Source: Thermoleptolyngbya sichuanensis A183
GTDB taxonomy: Bacteria; Cyanobacteriota; Cyanobacteriia; Elainellales; Elainellaceae
Direction of reading: 5' to 3'
DNA: 64,000 bases
Assembly (NCBI RefSeq): GCF_013177315.1
Contig: NZ_CP053661.1
Span: 4,402,001 to 4,466,000 of the forward strand
Below the pieces are notes generated by a model, which was not told the DNA's origin, searched no databases, and saw nothing but the letters and a program-made list of their open reading frames with translations. Each line of letters starts with the position of its first letter. Position 1 is the stretch's first letter. Below are positions 1 to 9,073 of the stretch, piece by piece. The position numbers were made by a program, and so were the translations under genes.

Positions 1-2623
1 CGACGGGCTTGGTGGTAAAGAGGGGGTCGAACAGGCGCTTCTGAACCGATTCGGGGATGCCAGGGCCGTTGTCGATCAAGTAGATAGCAACGCGATCGGG
101 CACGATGTATTCCGTGCGGATGGTGATGCGGGGGGAATCGGAGCCATTCCTGCCGGGATTGCTTTGCGAATTGCCCCAGTCTCCTTTTTCCAGCGCCTCG
201 TCAAGCGCGTCGATGGCGTTGCTGAGGATGTTCATAAACACCTGATTCAGCGAGCTAGCGTAGCACTCCACCTTGGGCAGCGAGTCATATTCCCGCACCA
301 CCTCGATGGCGGGCTGGCCCGGCTTTCCCTTAAGCCGATTCTGCAAAATCATCAGCGTGTTGTCGATGCCCTCATGCAAATCGACGGCTTTGAATTCCGC
401 CTCATCCATGCGCGAGAAGTTGCGGAGCGACATGACGATTTTCTGAATGCGCTCTGCCCCAACCCGCATAGACTTTAGCAGCTTGGGCATATCTTCTAGC
501 AAGAAGTCCAGGTCGGTGTTGCCCAGCAAGTCTTGAATGGCAGGCACAGGGTCAGGATAGTGCTGTTGATAGAGGCGTACCACTTGCAGCAGGTCTTCGG
601 TGTATTCGTTTGCATAGTTGAGATTGCCGTAGATGAAGTTCACCGGGTTGTTGATTTCGTGAGCCACGCCTGCCACCAGTTGCCCCAGTGATGACATTTT
701 TTCGCTTTGAATCAGTTGCGATTGGGTGCGCTGGAGTTCCCAAAGTGTGTTTTGCAATTCGTCAGTTTGTTGGCGCAGTTGGGCTTCCGACTGCTGGAGG
801 GCTTCTTCGGCAAATTTGCGATCGCTGATGTCAAAGCGAATAGCCAGATACTTTTGCACGCGCCCATCCTGGTCGAGCGCGGGCACGATGGTGGTAGATA
901 CCCAGTAAAAATGACCTGCTTTGGCGCGATTTTTCACCTCGCCGCGCCACACCTTGCCGCTGCGAATCGTCGCCCACATGTCCCGGAAAAACTCCGGTGG
1001 ATGATAGCCAGAGTTAACAATCCGGTGGGTTTTGCCAATTAGTTCTGCCTCGCTATAGCCTGAAAGCTCGCAAAACTTATCATTGACATAGGTGATTATG
1101 CCGTGGGGATCGGTCACTGCAAGAATGGCAGCCTGATCCATTGCGAACTGGCGGAACTGGAGTTCCTTCAGCGTTTTCAGCAGGGAATGCTCAGCCCGTT
1201 CGCGGATAGAGACAGCCTTTTGCAGTTCATCGACGGTTTCCTGGAGTTCGGCGGTGCGCTCCTCCACGCGAAACTCCAACTCTTCCTTGGCCTGGCGCAG
1301 GGCTTCTTCGGCGTGGCGGCGATCGCTCACCTCCATCGAGATGCCCGTCGTGCCGATAACCTGCCCTGCCTCGTCATACATCGGCGTTTTGGTTGTGCTA
1401 AACCAGCGTATGGTGCCGTCTGGCATGGGAAGCTGCTCTTCTAGCGAGAAGATCTGACCCGTGTTCATCACGGCCTGGTCTTCATCCTGGAACATTTGCG
1501 CCTTGTCGGTCGGCCAGAGATCAAAATCGGTTTTGCCAATCAGGGCTGCCGGAGCAGTCCCTACCGACTCGGCAAAAGATTGGTTTACCACCACATGTTG
1601 TCCCTGACAATCCTTTAGCCAGATGCGATGAGGAATGTTGTCCAGTACGGATTTGAACAGGTGTTTTTGGCGGCGCAGTTCTTCCTCGGCCTGCCTGCGA
1701 TCGGTGACATCGCGAAATGTGCCGACGGCTTTGAGCGGGATACCGTTTTCGTCGTGGATGGTAACGCCAATATCGCGATACCAGCGGCATTCGCCCGTGC
1801 GGGTAAACATGCGGTATTCCACGTCGTAGGGGGTTTGCCCTGTGGGGTCTTGGATGTGGGCTAGTAGGGCGGCGGTGACCCACTCGACATCGTCGGGATG
1901 GATGCGATCGCGCCAAGCATCTACTCGGTTAGGAAACTCATCCACTGTCTGAAAGCCCAACAGTTCGCGAAACTTGGGCGACCACCAGACGGGATTATCG
2001 GGATGGTTCAAGTCGCCGTTGATCAGCCCAATTTCCCAAAGCCCCTCGTTGGTGGCCTGATTGGCCAGATCAAAGCGGGCGATCGCCACCTCTAGCTCTG
2101 CCTCCCGCCACTTCAGCGCAGTCATGTCTTGAATCGTGCAAACCAGATAGCAATTGCCCAGTGCGTCTTGAATTCGCGTTTTCTTGACCAGCACGATTCG
2201 GGTCACGCCGGAGGCATCGGTCATCGACTCTTCATGGACTTGGGCTTCTCCGCTTTGCAGCACCAGACGATCCGCCGCTTGGAACTCCGCTGCCTCATGG
2301 GGCAAGAATAGGTCTTGATCGGATTTGCCCAGAATCTGCTCTCGCGTCAGCCCCGTGAGCTGGCAAAAAGCGTCGTTGAAGTATAAGTAGCGATACTGAT
2401 CGTCTTTGACAAAAATGGGGTCGGTGATGCCCTCCAGCACCGCGCTCAAAAATCCCTGGGCGCTGCCCGAGGCTGCCGCCACAGTGAGCGGGTCGATCGA
2501 GCCAGCCGTGCCAACGGGGCGATCGCCCGTGGAGGGTCGTTCAGACAACGAGGATTGAGATGATGGTTTAGCGAACGATGGATCAGACAGCAATTGGGAA
2601 GAAAGAGCCTCGTCTGGAGACAT
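1..2623 (-). CDS. Multi-PAS sensor histidine kinase (3' end outside window)
   Basis: An open frame runs from ATG 2623-2621 to the window edge (874 codons) with no stop. Reading it shows an acidic/Ser-rich N-terminus, PAS domains at about residues 53-170, 175-308, 315-431 and 486-598, coiled-coil linkers around 438-485 and 600-640, and the phospho-acceptor motif GVAHEINNPVNF with the histidine at residue 655. The HATPase follows, with N-box (NQVFMNILSNAIDAL) and G1 box (DNGPGIP). The frame is cut just after the LFDPLFTTKP motif, so only the last part of the ATPase domain and any receiver domain are missing. No transmembrane segment is seen, so it is probably a soluble cytoplasmic sensor; the PAS ligands (redox, light, gas) cannot be inferred. 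It stands alone, with a repeat-rich gap upstream. The family call is firm; the signal is unknown. Confidence 0.93.
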   Translation of the reverse strand, partial: MSPDEALSSQLLSDPSFAKPSSQSSLSERPSTGDRPVGTAGSIDPLTVAAASGSAQGFLSAVLEGITDPIFVKDDQYRYLYFNDAFCQLTGLTREQILGKSDQDLFLPHEAAEFQAADRLVLQSGEAQVHEESMTDASGVTRIVLVKKTRIQDALGNCYLVCTIQDMTALKWREAELEVAIARFDLANQATNEGLWEIGLINGDLNHPDNPVWWSPKFRELLGFQTVDEFPNRVDAWRDRIHPDDVEWVTAALLAHIQDPTGQTPYDVEYRMFTRTGECRWYRDIGVTIHDENGIPLKAVGTFRDVTDRRQAEEELRRQKHLFKSVLDNIPHRIWLKDCQGQHVVVNQSFAESVGTAPAALIGKTDFDLWPTDKAQMFQDEDQAVMNTGQIFSLEEQLPMPDGTIRWFSTTKTPMYDEAGQVIGTTGISMEVSDRRHAEEALRQAKEELEFRVEERTAELQETVDELQKAVSIRERAEHSLLKTLKELQFRQFAMDQAAILAVTDPHGIITYVNDKFCELSGYSEAELIGKTHRIVNSGYHPPEFFRDMWATIRSGKVWRGEVKNRAKAGHFYWVSTTIVPALDQDGRVQKYLAIRFDISDRKFAEEALQQSEAQLRQQTDELQNTLWELQRTQSQLIQSEKMSSLGQLVAGVAHEINNPVNFIYGNLNYANEYTEDLLQVVRLYQQHYPDPVPAIQDLLGNTDLDFLLEDMPKLLKSMRVGAERIQKIVMSLRNFSRMDEAEFKAVDLHEGIDNTLMILQNRLKGKPGQPAIEVVREYDSLPKVECYASSLNQVFMNILSNAIDALDEALEKGDWGNSQSNPGRNGSDSPRITIRTEYIVPDRVAIYLIDNGPGIPESVQKRLFDPLFTTKPV

Positions 2624-3212
2624 AGGTTTGATGATGGTTTAATAAGCTGACTCGGTGAACGCTACAGCGTTGTTGGGTGGGATGAAGTCGCACTGCCCTG
2701 AAAAGGCTGCTTTGATAAGTTAAAGATAGAGATGGCGCACCCGTTGGAGTAACTCACTAGTGTCAAGAACGCTACAGATAGACATGAAACCGACGTGTAG
2801 CCCACTGCTATGATTTTCACCGTTGATTGAATCCGAATATGGTCGTTTAATGCAGAGCGAATATTCATCTGATACAGAGCGAATGTTACGGAGCGACTAC
2901 AGCGTTTTTGAAGCTAGTGAGGTATAGATGGGACAAAAGCCGTCGCATAGCTAGCATATGCCTCGCCTTGCAGGGGAGTGCTGTAGAGCAACTTCTCTCA
3001 TAGAGTTCCCAATCGCTCTCGTAAACAAAACTACACAAACCATATCCGGTCGAGGGATGTGGAAATTTCGCAAAGTCATTCGCTGATGAACAAGCTGTGT
3101 GACCTGACCCTCCCGCTTTAATTGGTATTGCGGTGGATATGGTTGAGCAGCAGCAAGCCTCGGTGCTAGGTCGGTTTGGCGTGATTAGCTTGGCCGGGCA
3201 GTTGGGGCTGGT

Positions 3213-3244
3213 GTAGGCAACCTACACTGGCGTAGGCAACCTAC
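3213..3244. repeat. Duplicated 13-bp palindrome
   Basis: GTAGGCAACCTAC occurs twice, 6 bp apart. Each copy is itself an inverted repeat (GTAGG/CCTAC). Role unknown. Confidence 0.7.
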
Positions 3245-3262
3245 AGCGTTTTTGAAACCAGT

Positions 3263-3352
3263 AGGACTTACGCAGTTGGACGATTTCTCGCGGGCTGCGC
3301 CCGCGAGAAATCGTCCAAAACCCAAAGAGCCTATCGCAAGTGCGTAAGTCCT
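3263..3352 (+). repeat. 90-bp palindromic element, copy 1
   Basis: The element is bounded by AGGACTTACGC and GCGTAAGTCCT. Inside, 3276-3318 forms a perfect 20-bp stem with a 3-nt loop (TTGGACGATTTCTCGCGGGC / TGC / complement). A one-sided arm 'aaaacccaaagagcctatcg' follows. It interrupts a segment whose diverged relative lies at about 2895-2950, with ACCAGT on both sides, which suggests insertion. It is one of seven full copies in the window. Confidence 0.85.
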
Positions 3353-3562
3353 GACCAGTTTGAAACTAGTGAGGTACGAGATGGGTCAAGAGCTATCGCC
3401 TTTCCTAGTGAGCAAATGTCTCACATCGCAAGAAAATGCCGTGGCTAGCGCTATGTGAAATTGAAATTTGGGCATTGCCTGGCTTACTGTGCAGGTTGAC
3501 TGTGACAGTTTTGCAAAGTCGTTATTTAATAAGAAATAAGCCGCGCATGAGGATGATAAACG

Positions 3563-4855
3563 GTGCGATCGCCCTTGGACGAGGTAGTACAAAACCTCTC
3601 GCAAGATCCCAATCTGCTTCGCATCAAGAAGTTGCTGATTTACGCCAGCCAGCAAACTTGGGAGCGAGATCCAATCAAAATCCAGCAGGTAGACCTGTAT
3701 CCGCTGGTGCAAGACCTGCGGGCCCAGTATCCCACGCGCCAAATTCTGGAAGCGCACCTGACGGCTCTCGTCAACACGCTCAGCAAAGTGACAGAGTATA
3801 CCCTGGTAGCCAATGCTGCGCTGAGCTATCTAGAGCCGCTCTATCCGGCAAACGAGTCTTTGGCGATCGCCGCCAGTCCCCAAGACTATCAGCAGGTTGC
3901 TGCCCAGTTTCAGCAAAATACCAACAGTTCCCGCATCAAAAAGCTGCTCTTCGCCGCCTGCACCCAGACCTGGGAAAATGACCCCCAGGTGCTGAGCCAG
4001 CATTCCCTAGTTGAATTGGTGCAGCGGCTCCATCGGTTGACCGCCACGCCTCAAACCCTCGATGCCATCCTCTCCAGCATCGTCCGCACGCTCAATCGCC
4101 AAGCCGAATACACTCGCGTCGCCCAGACGATTATCCACGCCTTTACGCCGCTCTATGGGGACATACTAGAGGTTACCCAGGCCAATCTGGCAGTCCCTCC
4201 CTCCTCGCTTGCCGACGAAACGCGCATTCACAACTCGGTTGCGCCGCCCTCTATCCGCTCTACTGTTGAAGCATCTCCTGCTAGAGAGCCTACAGAAGCT
4301 CTTGCCACAGATTTCCCATTTCCGCAATCTAGAGCCTGCTCCGCTACATCGGCTTCTTGTGAATCGCTGCTTAAACTAGACGACCCGGCCTTGTGGGTTG
4401 ATTTGCGGCTAACGCTAATGAAATTCAGCAACCCACTACGGGCAAAGCTGCTGCTATACACGGTGCTATACGAACCCCTGCCGCCGGGTCTGCCAGCCTG
4501 GACGCACTTGAAAGGCTACGATCTGGACACGCTGCTCAAGCAGGTATGGCAGCAGTATTCCTCGTTCAACGTGCTTAGTGCTGAGTTGGGAAAAGCCGCT
4601 GATTTATTGGCCGATCTGGAATCCACGGGCGATCGCCCTGCCGAGTCCCGTGCCAACCCCTACCAGCCCGTTGCCAGTGCCCTGCTGCGGGCGTTTCAGC
4701 CGTTTTATCCCAGTTCAGATTGCACCCAAACCGATTTACCAGCCGCCTTCCCGGAGAATGGAGCGGGCGATCGCCCCAACTCCTGCGCTCCCCCCGCTTC
4801 TACCCCAACTGGCGATGATCCCACTGGCATCGTCAGCCATCCCGAACCAAACTAA
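3563..4855 (+). CDS. Hypothetical protein with three internal repeats
   Basis: 430 aa from a GTG start that overlaps a HIP1 octamer; GAGG lies about 10 bp upstream. I do not recognise the family by function. Three related alpha-helical repeats are visible: residues 15-95 (RIKKLLIYASQQTWERDP...EYTLVANAAL...LEPLYP), 122-199 (RIKKLLFAACTQTWENDP...EYTRVAQTI...FTPLYG) and a more diverged one at about 276-384 (RAKLLLYTVLYE...VASALLRAFQPFYP). A low-complexity linker occupies 200-275. There is no signal peptide or membrane segment, so it is probably cytoplasmic. The next gene, 75 bp downstream on the same strand, is a pentapeptide protein and may be co-transcribed. Coding status is well supported by HIP1-rich codon use and the repeat structure. 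Confidence 0.8.
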   Translation: MRSPLDEVVQNLSQDPNLLRIKKLLIYASQQTWERDPIKIQQVDLYPLVQDLRAQYPTRQILEAHLTALVNTLSKVTEYTLVANAALSYLEPLYPANESLAIAASPQDYQQVAAQFQQNTNSSRIKKLLFAACTQTWENDPQVLSQHSLVELVQRLHRLTATPQTLDAILSSIVRTLNRQAEYTRVAQTIIHAFTPLYGDILEVTQANLAVPPSSLADETRIHNSVAPPSIRSTVEASPAREPTEALATDFPFPQSRACSATSASCESLLKLDDPALWVDLRLTLMKFSNPLRAKLLLYTVLYEPLPPGLPAWTHLKGYDLDTLLKQVWQQYSSFNVLSAELGKAADLLADLESTGDRPAESRANPYQPVASALLRAFQPFYPSSDCTQTDLPAAFPENGAGDRPNSCAPPASTPTGDDPTGIVSHPEPN

Positions 4856-4930
4856 AAACGCCCCGTTCCGCAAATTAGCCCATCATGAAGGTCTAACTCC
4901 CAAATTTCAATCCCCATTCCTGTTCTCTCC

Positions 4931-5923
4931 ATGACGCCGCAAGAACTGCTCCAGCGCTACGCTCAACGCGAAACCCACTTCAGCGGCGAAAACCTAGCCG
5001 GAGCCTATCTAAGCCATGCAGATCTGATTGGCATCGACCTCAGCCGCGCTGATTTGCGCCACGCCAATCTTGCCCTTGCCTATCTCAATCGGGCAAACCT
5101 CAGCAAGGCCACGCTCGATCACGCAACTCTCAGTGGCATCAACCTCAGTCAAGCCACGCTCACCGGGGCCAGCCTCAATGATGCTGACCTGCACGGCGCA
5201 ATCCTGACCGGGGCCGACCTCCGCAGCGCAGCCCTGACCTTAGCAGATTTGCTCGATGCCAACCTTAGCGATGCAGATTTGCGGAATACCGACCTGAGTG
5301 GCGCAAATCTAACGGGCGCTTGCCTGCGTGGGGCTAACCTGCGCGAAGAAAACCGTCGCTACACCGCCAACCTCCGCGGCGCAACACTCCGCAAAGCCGA
5401 CCTACGCGGCGCAAACCTGACGGGTGCAGACCTGGCACGGGTAGACCTGCGCGAAGCCGACCTCAGCGAAGCCACCCTCCGCAGCGCCACCCTCAGCAGG
5501 GCCGACCTCAGCGGCGCGAACCTGCGCGGAGCCTTCCTCACCGAAGCGGATCTGTCCCAGGCCTACCTGCGCTCTGCCAACCTGACCCATGCCAAGCTAG
5601 AACGTGCCATCCTCACCGAAGCCGACCTCCAGAATGCGGTCTTGCGAAGCGCCATCCTGCCCGATGCCCAAATGACCCGCGCCGAGCTACAGGATACAAT
5701 TCTCGCCTTTGCCCAACTCAGCCGTGCTGACCTCAGCCGCGCCAACCTCCAGGGGGCAGACTTGCAGTATGCCCAACTCACCGATGCCTACCTGGCCAGA
5801 GCCAGCCTAGTCAATGCCAATCTCAGCAATGCAAACCTGGTGCGGGCAGAACTCAGCAGCACCGATCTGGCGGGTGCAATTCTCAAAGGCGCAACCCTGC
5901 CGGATGGATCAGACGGTTCGTAA
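4931..5923 (+). CDS. Pentapeptide repeat protein
   Basis: 330 aa, ATG start. From about residue 18 to 325 the protein is an almost unbroken run of A(D/N)LXX pentapeptides (for example GAYLSHADLIGIDLSRADL). These fold as a right-handed quadrilateral beta helix. One interruption, EENRRYT near residue 142, would form a loop bulging from the helix. There is no signal peptide or other domain. Pentapeptide proteins are very common in cyanobacteria; a few are DNA-mimic gyrase inhibitors, but most have no known role, and nothing here points to a partner. It lies 75 bp after the three-repeat hypothetical on the same strand. Confidence 0.95.
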   Translation: MTPQELLQRYAQRETHFSGENLAGAYLSHADLIGIDLSRADLRHANLALAYLNRANLSKATLDHATLSGINLSQATLTGASLNDADLHGAILTGADLRSAALTLADLLDANLSDADLRNTDLSGANLTGACLRGANLREENRRYTANLRGATLRKADLRGANLTGADLARVDLREADLSEATLRSATLSRADLSGANLRGAFLTEADLSQAYLRSANLTHAKLERAILTEADLQNAVLRSAILPDAQMTRAELQDTILAFAQLSRADLSRANLQGADLQYAQLTDAYLARASLVNANLSNANLVRAELSSTDLAGAILKGATLPDGSDGS

Positions 5924-6030
5924 TCCAGGCTTTCCCAGACGTGACTCCTGGAGCATTACACGTTCAGGAATCCGTACAAGACTGCAAGAGTGGCAACCCA
6001 AAATCCCCAATCCCCAATCCAAAATCCACT

Positions 6031-6783
6031 CTAGAACCTTCGTCCCAAAAGCCGCTGTCGCACGCCGTCCGCAATTTTCTGCCCCAGATACTCTGGAATC
6101 AGGTTCTCATTGGGCCCCAGCAGATACAGGATGAGCCGCGTCCGTCCGCGCCACACCAGTAGGTTTGCGTTAACCACCAGCAGGTCTTCCTGCCAAATCG
6201 CGTACATCACCTTATAGAACAGCCCCGGCTGGTTGTCTGCTTCAATCAGCAGCGCAGGCAGGTGAAACACTGGGTCCACATAAAACTCGGTTTCCACCTG
6301 TTCCAGACCAGCATCCAGGTTAAACTCGACCGCCAGCATCTCTTCTACTTCAAAGCGGCCGCCCAGCGCCTCTCGAATGGCACGACAGACATTCTCTGCC
6401 GTCTTTTCGCTCAGCGCCTTGCCGCTCCGCGCCACCACCAGCTTGATAAACACCAGCATCGGCGGATAGATCTGACCGTAGAGACTCAGACCGTGAATCG
6501 TCAGCCCGTAGGCTGCCAGCACACCGAAAATGTCACTGAGCAAAAACGACTGGTTGCGGTAGGCAAAGTGCAAGGCGCTCTTATTGCCCTCTGGCTTGAT
6601 TTCAATAACCGCCTGGCGACTTTTGTAGAGCTGATAGGCCAGGCGCAGGTTTTGAAGCTGAATCTCGCTGCTGACAAATTGCTCATAAAACTGTGGAAAC
6701 GCCCGGTTAAAGCGTTTCAAAAGTTCCAGCGTCGTTGGTTTTAAGCCCGGAGCCATATTTGGGGAAAGCCCTTGTGTGCCCAC
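6031..6783 (-). CDS. ACT-domain-like regulatory protein
   Basis: 250 aa. The C-terminal half has the beta-alpha-beta pattern of an ACT domain (HLPALLIEADNQPGLFYKVM, about residues 175-240, with the typical DxPGLxxxV turn). The middle (LHFAYRNQSFLLSDIFGVLAAYGLTIHGLSL, about 70-150) reads as a second, diverged ACT-like unit. This resembles the tandem ACT tail of GlnD uridylyltransferase without the catalytic part. An inferred role is small-ligand (amino acid or nitrogen status) sensing. A second start ATG (MAPGLK) lies nine codons in, near 6756. The gene is converging with the pentapeptide gene and has no operon partner. Confidence 0.75.
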   Translation of the reverse strand: MGTQGLSPNMAPGLKPTTLELLKRFNRAFPQFYEQFVSSEIQLQNLRLAYQLYKSRQAVIEIKPEGNKSALHFAYRNQSFLLSDIFGVLAAYGLTIHGLSLYGQIYPPMLVFIKLVVARSGKALSEKTAENVCRAIREALGGRFEVEEMLAVEFNLDAGLEQVETEFYVDPVFHLPALLIEADNQPGLFYKVMYAIWQEDLLVVNANLLVWRGRTRLILYLLGPNENLIPEYLGQKIADGVRQRLLGRRF

Positions 6784-6976
6784 ATGATGGATTTTGAGTC
6801 GATTCCTGAGGCTCGGCAGAACTGCTGACGGGGCATTCAGCTGTCTGAGGGTCAGGATGATCGCAATTTCGCCAGTAGGCGACGCAGTAATGCGCTTCTA
6901 TCTTAGAAAACCCTAACTGTAGGTCAATCTCTCACAAATTGCACCCCTACATTCGGTGAATTTGCGACCGGGGACA

Positions 6977-7075
6977 TCGAAATTTGTGGTCGAAACGTGG
7001 GGTCGAAACGTGGGGTCGAAACGTGGGGTCGAAATTTGTGGTCGAAACGTGGGGTTGAAATTTGTGGTTGAAATG
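6977..7075. repeat. 13-bp tandem repeat before GNAT gene
   Basis: Seven full units and one partial unit of two alternating variants, TCGAAACGTGGGG and TCGAAATTTGTGG, end about 38 bp before the GNAT start. Unit boundaries: 6977, 6990, 7003, 7016, 7029, 7042, 7055, 7068. Confidence 0.9.
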
Positions 7076-7113
7076 CAGCAGCCTTTTTGGGAACAAGAGA
7101 GGAACGCTATACT

Positions 7114-7680
7114 ATGCTAATACTGCTGTCCCAATCTTTGTCTAGGCTACGCACTCGCATGGGCTTCTGGAAAAGCTTATTCACTGCTTCTGATGCTGCC
7201 GCTGCGTCCAGACCGGCCCAACCTGAGGGACAGGTGGCACCTGTAATGACGACCACCAGCGGGTCTCGGATTTTTTTTAGCACCGATCGTGAGATTGACC
7301 TCTACGAGTTAGAGGAGTTGTGCGATGCGGTGGGCTGGTCGCGGCGACCGCTCCGCAAGGTCAAAAAGGCGATTCAGCACAGCTTTTTGGTGGTGTCGAT
7401 GTGGGAGCAGCGAGGCGCTCAGCGAAGGCTGATTGGCTTTTCTCGCGCTACGTCCGACCATGCCTTTAATGCCACGATCTGGGATGTGGTGGTGCATCCT
7501 GATTTTCAGGGTAAGGGGCTGGGTAAGGCGCTGATGAAGCAGGTGATCAAGAAGCTCCGCAGCGAAGACATTAGCAATATCACCCTGTTCGCTGATCCGC
7601 ATGTCGTGGAGTTTTATCGGCATCTGGGCTTTATGTCTGATCCGGAGGGGATTAAGGGAATGTTCTGGTATCCCGATTAA
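7114..7680 (+). CDS. GNAT N-acetyltransferase, Ycf52/NSI-like
   Basis: 188 aa from ATG 7114, preceded by GAGAGG at 7097-7102. The frame is open to a TTG at 7087, and ATG 7159 (MGFWKSLF) is another possible start. The acetyl-CoA signature (motif A) is [20 protein letters not shown], followed by the C-terminal EFYRHLGF typical of GNATs. The overall pattern, including the N-terminal [21 protein letters not shown]-type region (here [16 protein letters not shown]) and WDVVVHP, matches the plastid Ycf52 / plant NSI group and its cyanobacterial orthologs. Known plant members acetylate melatonin precursors and protein N-termini or lysines; the substrate here is unknown. It probably uses acetyl-CoA in the cytoplasm. 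A 13-bp tandem array lies immediately upstream and could affect its promoter. Confidence 0.9.
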   Translation: MLILLSQSLSRLRTRMGFWKSLFTASDAAAASRPAQPEGQVAPVMTTTSGSRIFFSTDREIDLYELEELCDAVGWSRRPLRKVKKAIQHSFLVVSMWEQRGAQRRLIGFSRATSDHAFNATIWDVVVHPDFQGKGLGKALMKQVIKKLRSEDISNITLFADPHVVEFYRHLGFMSDPEGIKGMFWYPD

Positions 7681-7772
7681 GTCTCGATAAGTCTTGAGAG
7701 GAGATACGGGAAGATTAGCGCTGTTGGCGCTGTAGGAAGGGCTTTGAATGGCTTTAAGAAGCGGGCGCAACT

Positions 7773-8225
7773 CTAGCGGCGGGTTGGGCCAAGCTGACGC
7801 GCCTGCTCTACCCAGAGCGATACGTCGCCCAGTGGCGGGCAGAGATCTTGGCGCTGCATTGTGGCAATTTGCAATCGCATGAGCTGGCGGTGAAGCTTGG
7901 GGAGCGGGGTGTCTGCTAGCTGCTGAACGGAAATGATTCCCGTGTGGAGCAGCAGCCCGCAGTAGGTACAGCCAACAGCGGGAATGCGGGCCAGGTCGCA
8001 TAGGGCGGCCCATTTGTTGACGTATTTGGGATGAAGCTGGAGGTGCGCTGCCAAGTTGTGCCGCTGGGCGGGGGTTTGGGTGCGCTGCCAGAACTCTAGG
8101 GTGGTTTTGAAGCCTGCCCGATGGAGCAAGTCCAGGTTTTCGGCGCTGAGGCCGGGGAGTTGGGCGATCGCCCAGTTGCAGGAGCGAATGGGCTGGGGCA
8201 GGGTTTCGCGAGATTTGGGCGGCAT
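7773..8225 (-). CDS. DUF4332 helix-hairpin-helix protein
   Basis: 151 aa from ATG 8225 (MPPKSRETL). The frame stays open upstream to an ATG at 8402, but that extension is low in conserved features. The body (LPGLSAENLDLLHRAGFKTT, ...AALCDLARIPAVGCTYCGLL, ...GIISVQQLADTPLPKLHRQL) shows paired helix-hairpin-helix units typical of DUF4332. Such units usually bind DNA non-specifically, but no role has been assigned to the family. Two cysteines (CTYC; an additional C in AALCDL) are notable. It converges with the GNAT gene; the 92 bp between them contain no obvious terminator. Confidence 0.75.
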   Translation of the reverse strand: MPPKSRETLPQPIRSCNWAIAQLPGLSAENLDLLHRAGFKTTLEFWQRTQTPAQRHNLAAHLQLHPKYVNKWAALCDLARIPAVGCTYCGLLLHTGIISVQQLADTPLPKLHRQLMRLQIATMQRQDLCPPLGDVSLWVEQARQLGPTRR

Positions 8226-8639
8226 TTTAAGCGTTCTGGGGCGGTGGGATGGCTTGAGGCTGGGGCAGGCGACGAGCGGCAACACGATGGCTGGCAACAC
8301 GATGGTTAGGCTGCTCCAGTTAGGCTGCTCCAAATCCATCATGGCATGGACGCAAGGCATAGACAGCCAGGGGAATTCCTTCGGCAGTCTGGATTGTTGC
8401 AAAATTCCTAAGAATTGTTAGGAATTGGCTACAAATGGCGGTTTTCTGGAGCATCTGGGGGCACTCTAGGCGGGTTAAACTGTATCTAATAATACTTTTT
8501 GTCGCCATAAGGCTTGCTTTTCTCGCGTGTCTCTTGTCTGGCGGCTGACTGGATTAGCTAACTGCTGGACTGGTTCACGGTTGGCGCTTGTACCGTTTGC
8601 TTTTGACTGATTTGCTCTTGGCTTAAACAATCACACTCT

Positions 8640-8999
8640 ATGAAACCGACCCATCGAAGCAGCATTCCTCCCAATGAGATTGGCGGGGCGATCGCCCCTC
8701 AGTCTTCCCCACCTCCGTCGTCTGCCGCAGGGATTGCTGCTGAGTCGGAGGAGCTATCGGACAGCCTGTACATTCCGCAGCCGCAGAAGCCTGAATCAGC
8801 CCGCCGCGTCCGCAGTCTGAAACGCCAGCAGCAGGCCCGGGCGATCGCCGAAGGTCGCTTGACGCAAATTGGCGAAGAACTGCTGGGACTGGCGGATGAT
8901 CTGCGATCGCTCAATCCAGACCTGTCGGACTCGCTCGACGATGCCTGGAGCAACGTGGAACAGGCGCTGGAGATGCTGCTGGACGAGGCGGCGTGGTAG
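8640..8999 (+). CDS. Small conserved hypothetical protein
   Basis: 119 aa, ATG 8640. The first 50 residues are Pro/Ser-rich and look disordered. Residues 55-119 form a charged helical region (RRVRSLKRQQQARAIAEGRL, then LADDLRSLNPDLSDSLDDAW and an acidic tail). There is no signal peptide, membrane segment or known motif. HIP1 sites lie inside the frame and codon use matches its neighbours, which supports coding. Not recognised functionally. Confidence 0.65.
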   Translation: MKPTHRSSIPPNEIGGAIAPQSSPPPSSAAGIAAESEELSDSLYIPQPQKPESARRVRSLKRQQQARAIAEGRLTQIGEELLGLADDLRSLNPDLSDSLDDAWSNVEQALEMLLDEAAW

Positions 9000-9073
9000 G
9001 AGAGGGGAACGCGGCGGCAGGCTGGCATGAGTGGGAGGCTGGAAGGATTAGGAGCGCTGGCTTCCGCGCCCCA

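Larger units (their letters stand above)
2624..3562. other. Gene-free, repeat-rich gap
   Basis: No convincing gene lies here. It holds two diverged copies of a segment containing 'gaa[ac/gc]tagtgaggta..agatggg' (about 2901-2950 and 3355-3385). The second is interrupted by a 90-bp palindromic element (3263-3352). Two copies of a 13-bp palindrome GTAGGCAACCTAC occur at 3213-3225 and 3232-3244. A short coding-like stretch (GIAVDMVEQQQAS..., about 3127-3218, plus strand) ends in a stop but has no start or recognisable family, and may be a gene remnant. Confidence 0.6.

Noticed and set aside
3127-3218. Plus-strand coding-like stretch GIAVDMVEQQQAS...
   Set aside because: It is too short, with no start site and no family; at most a gene fragment.
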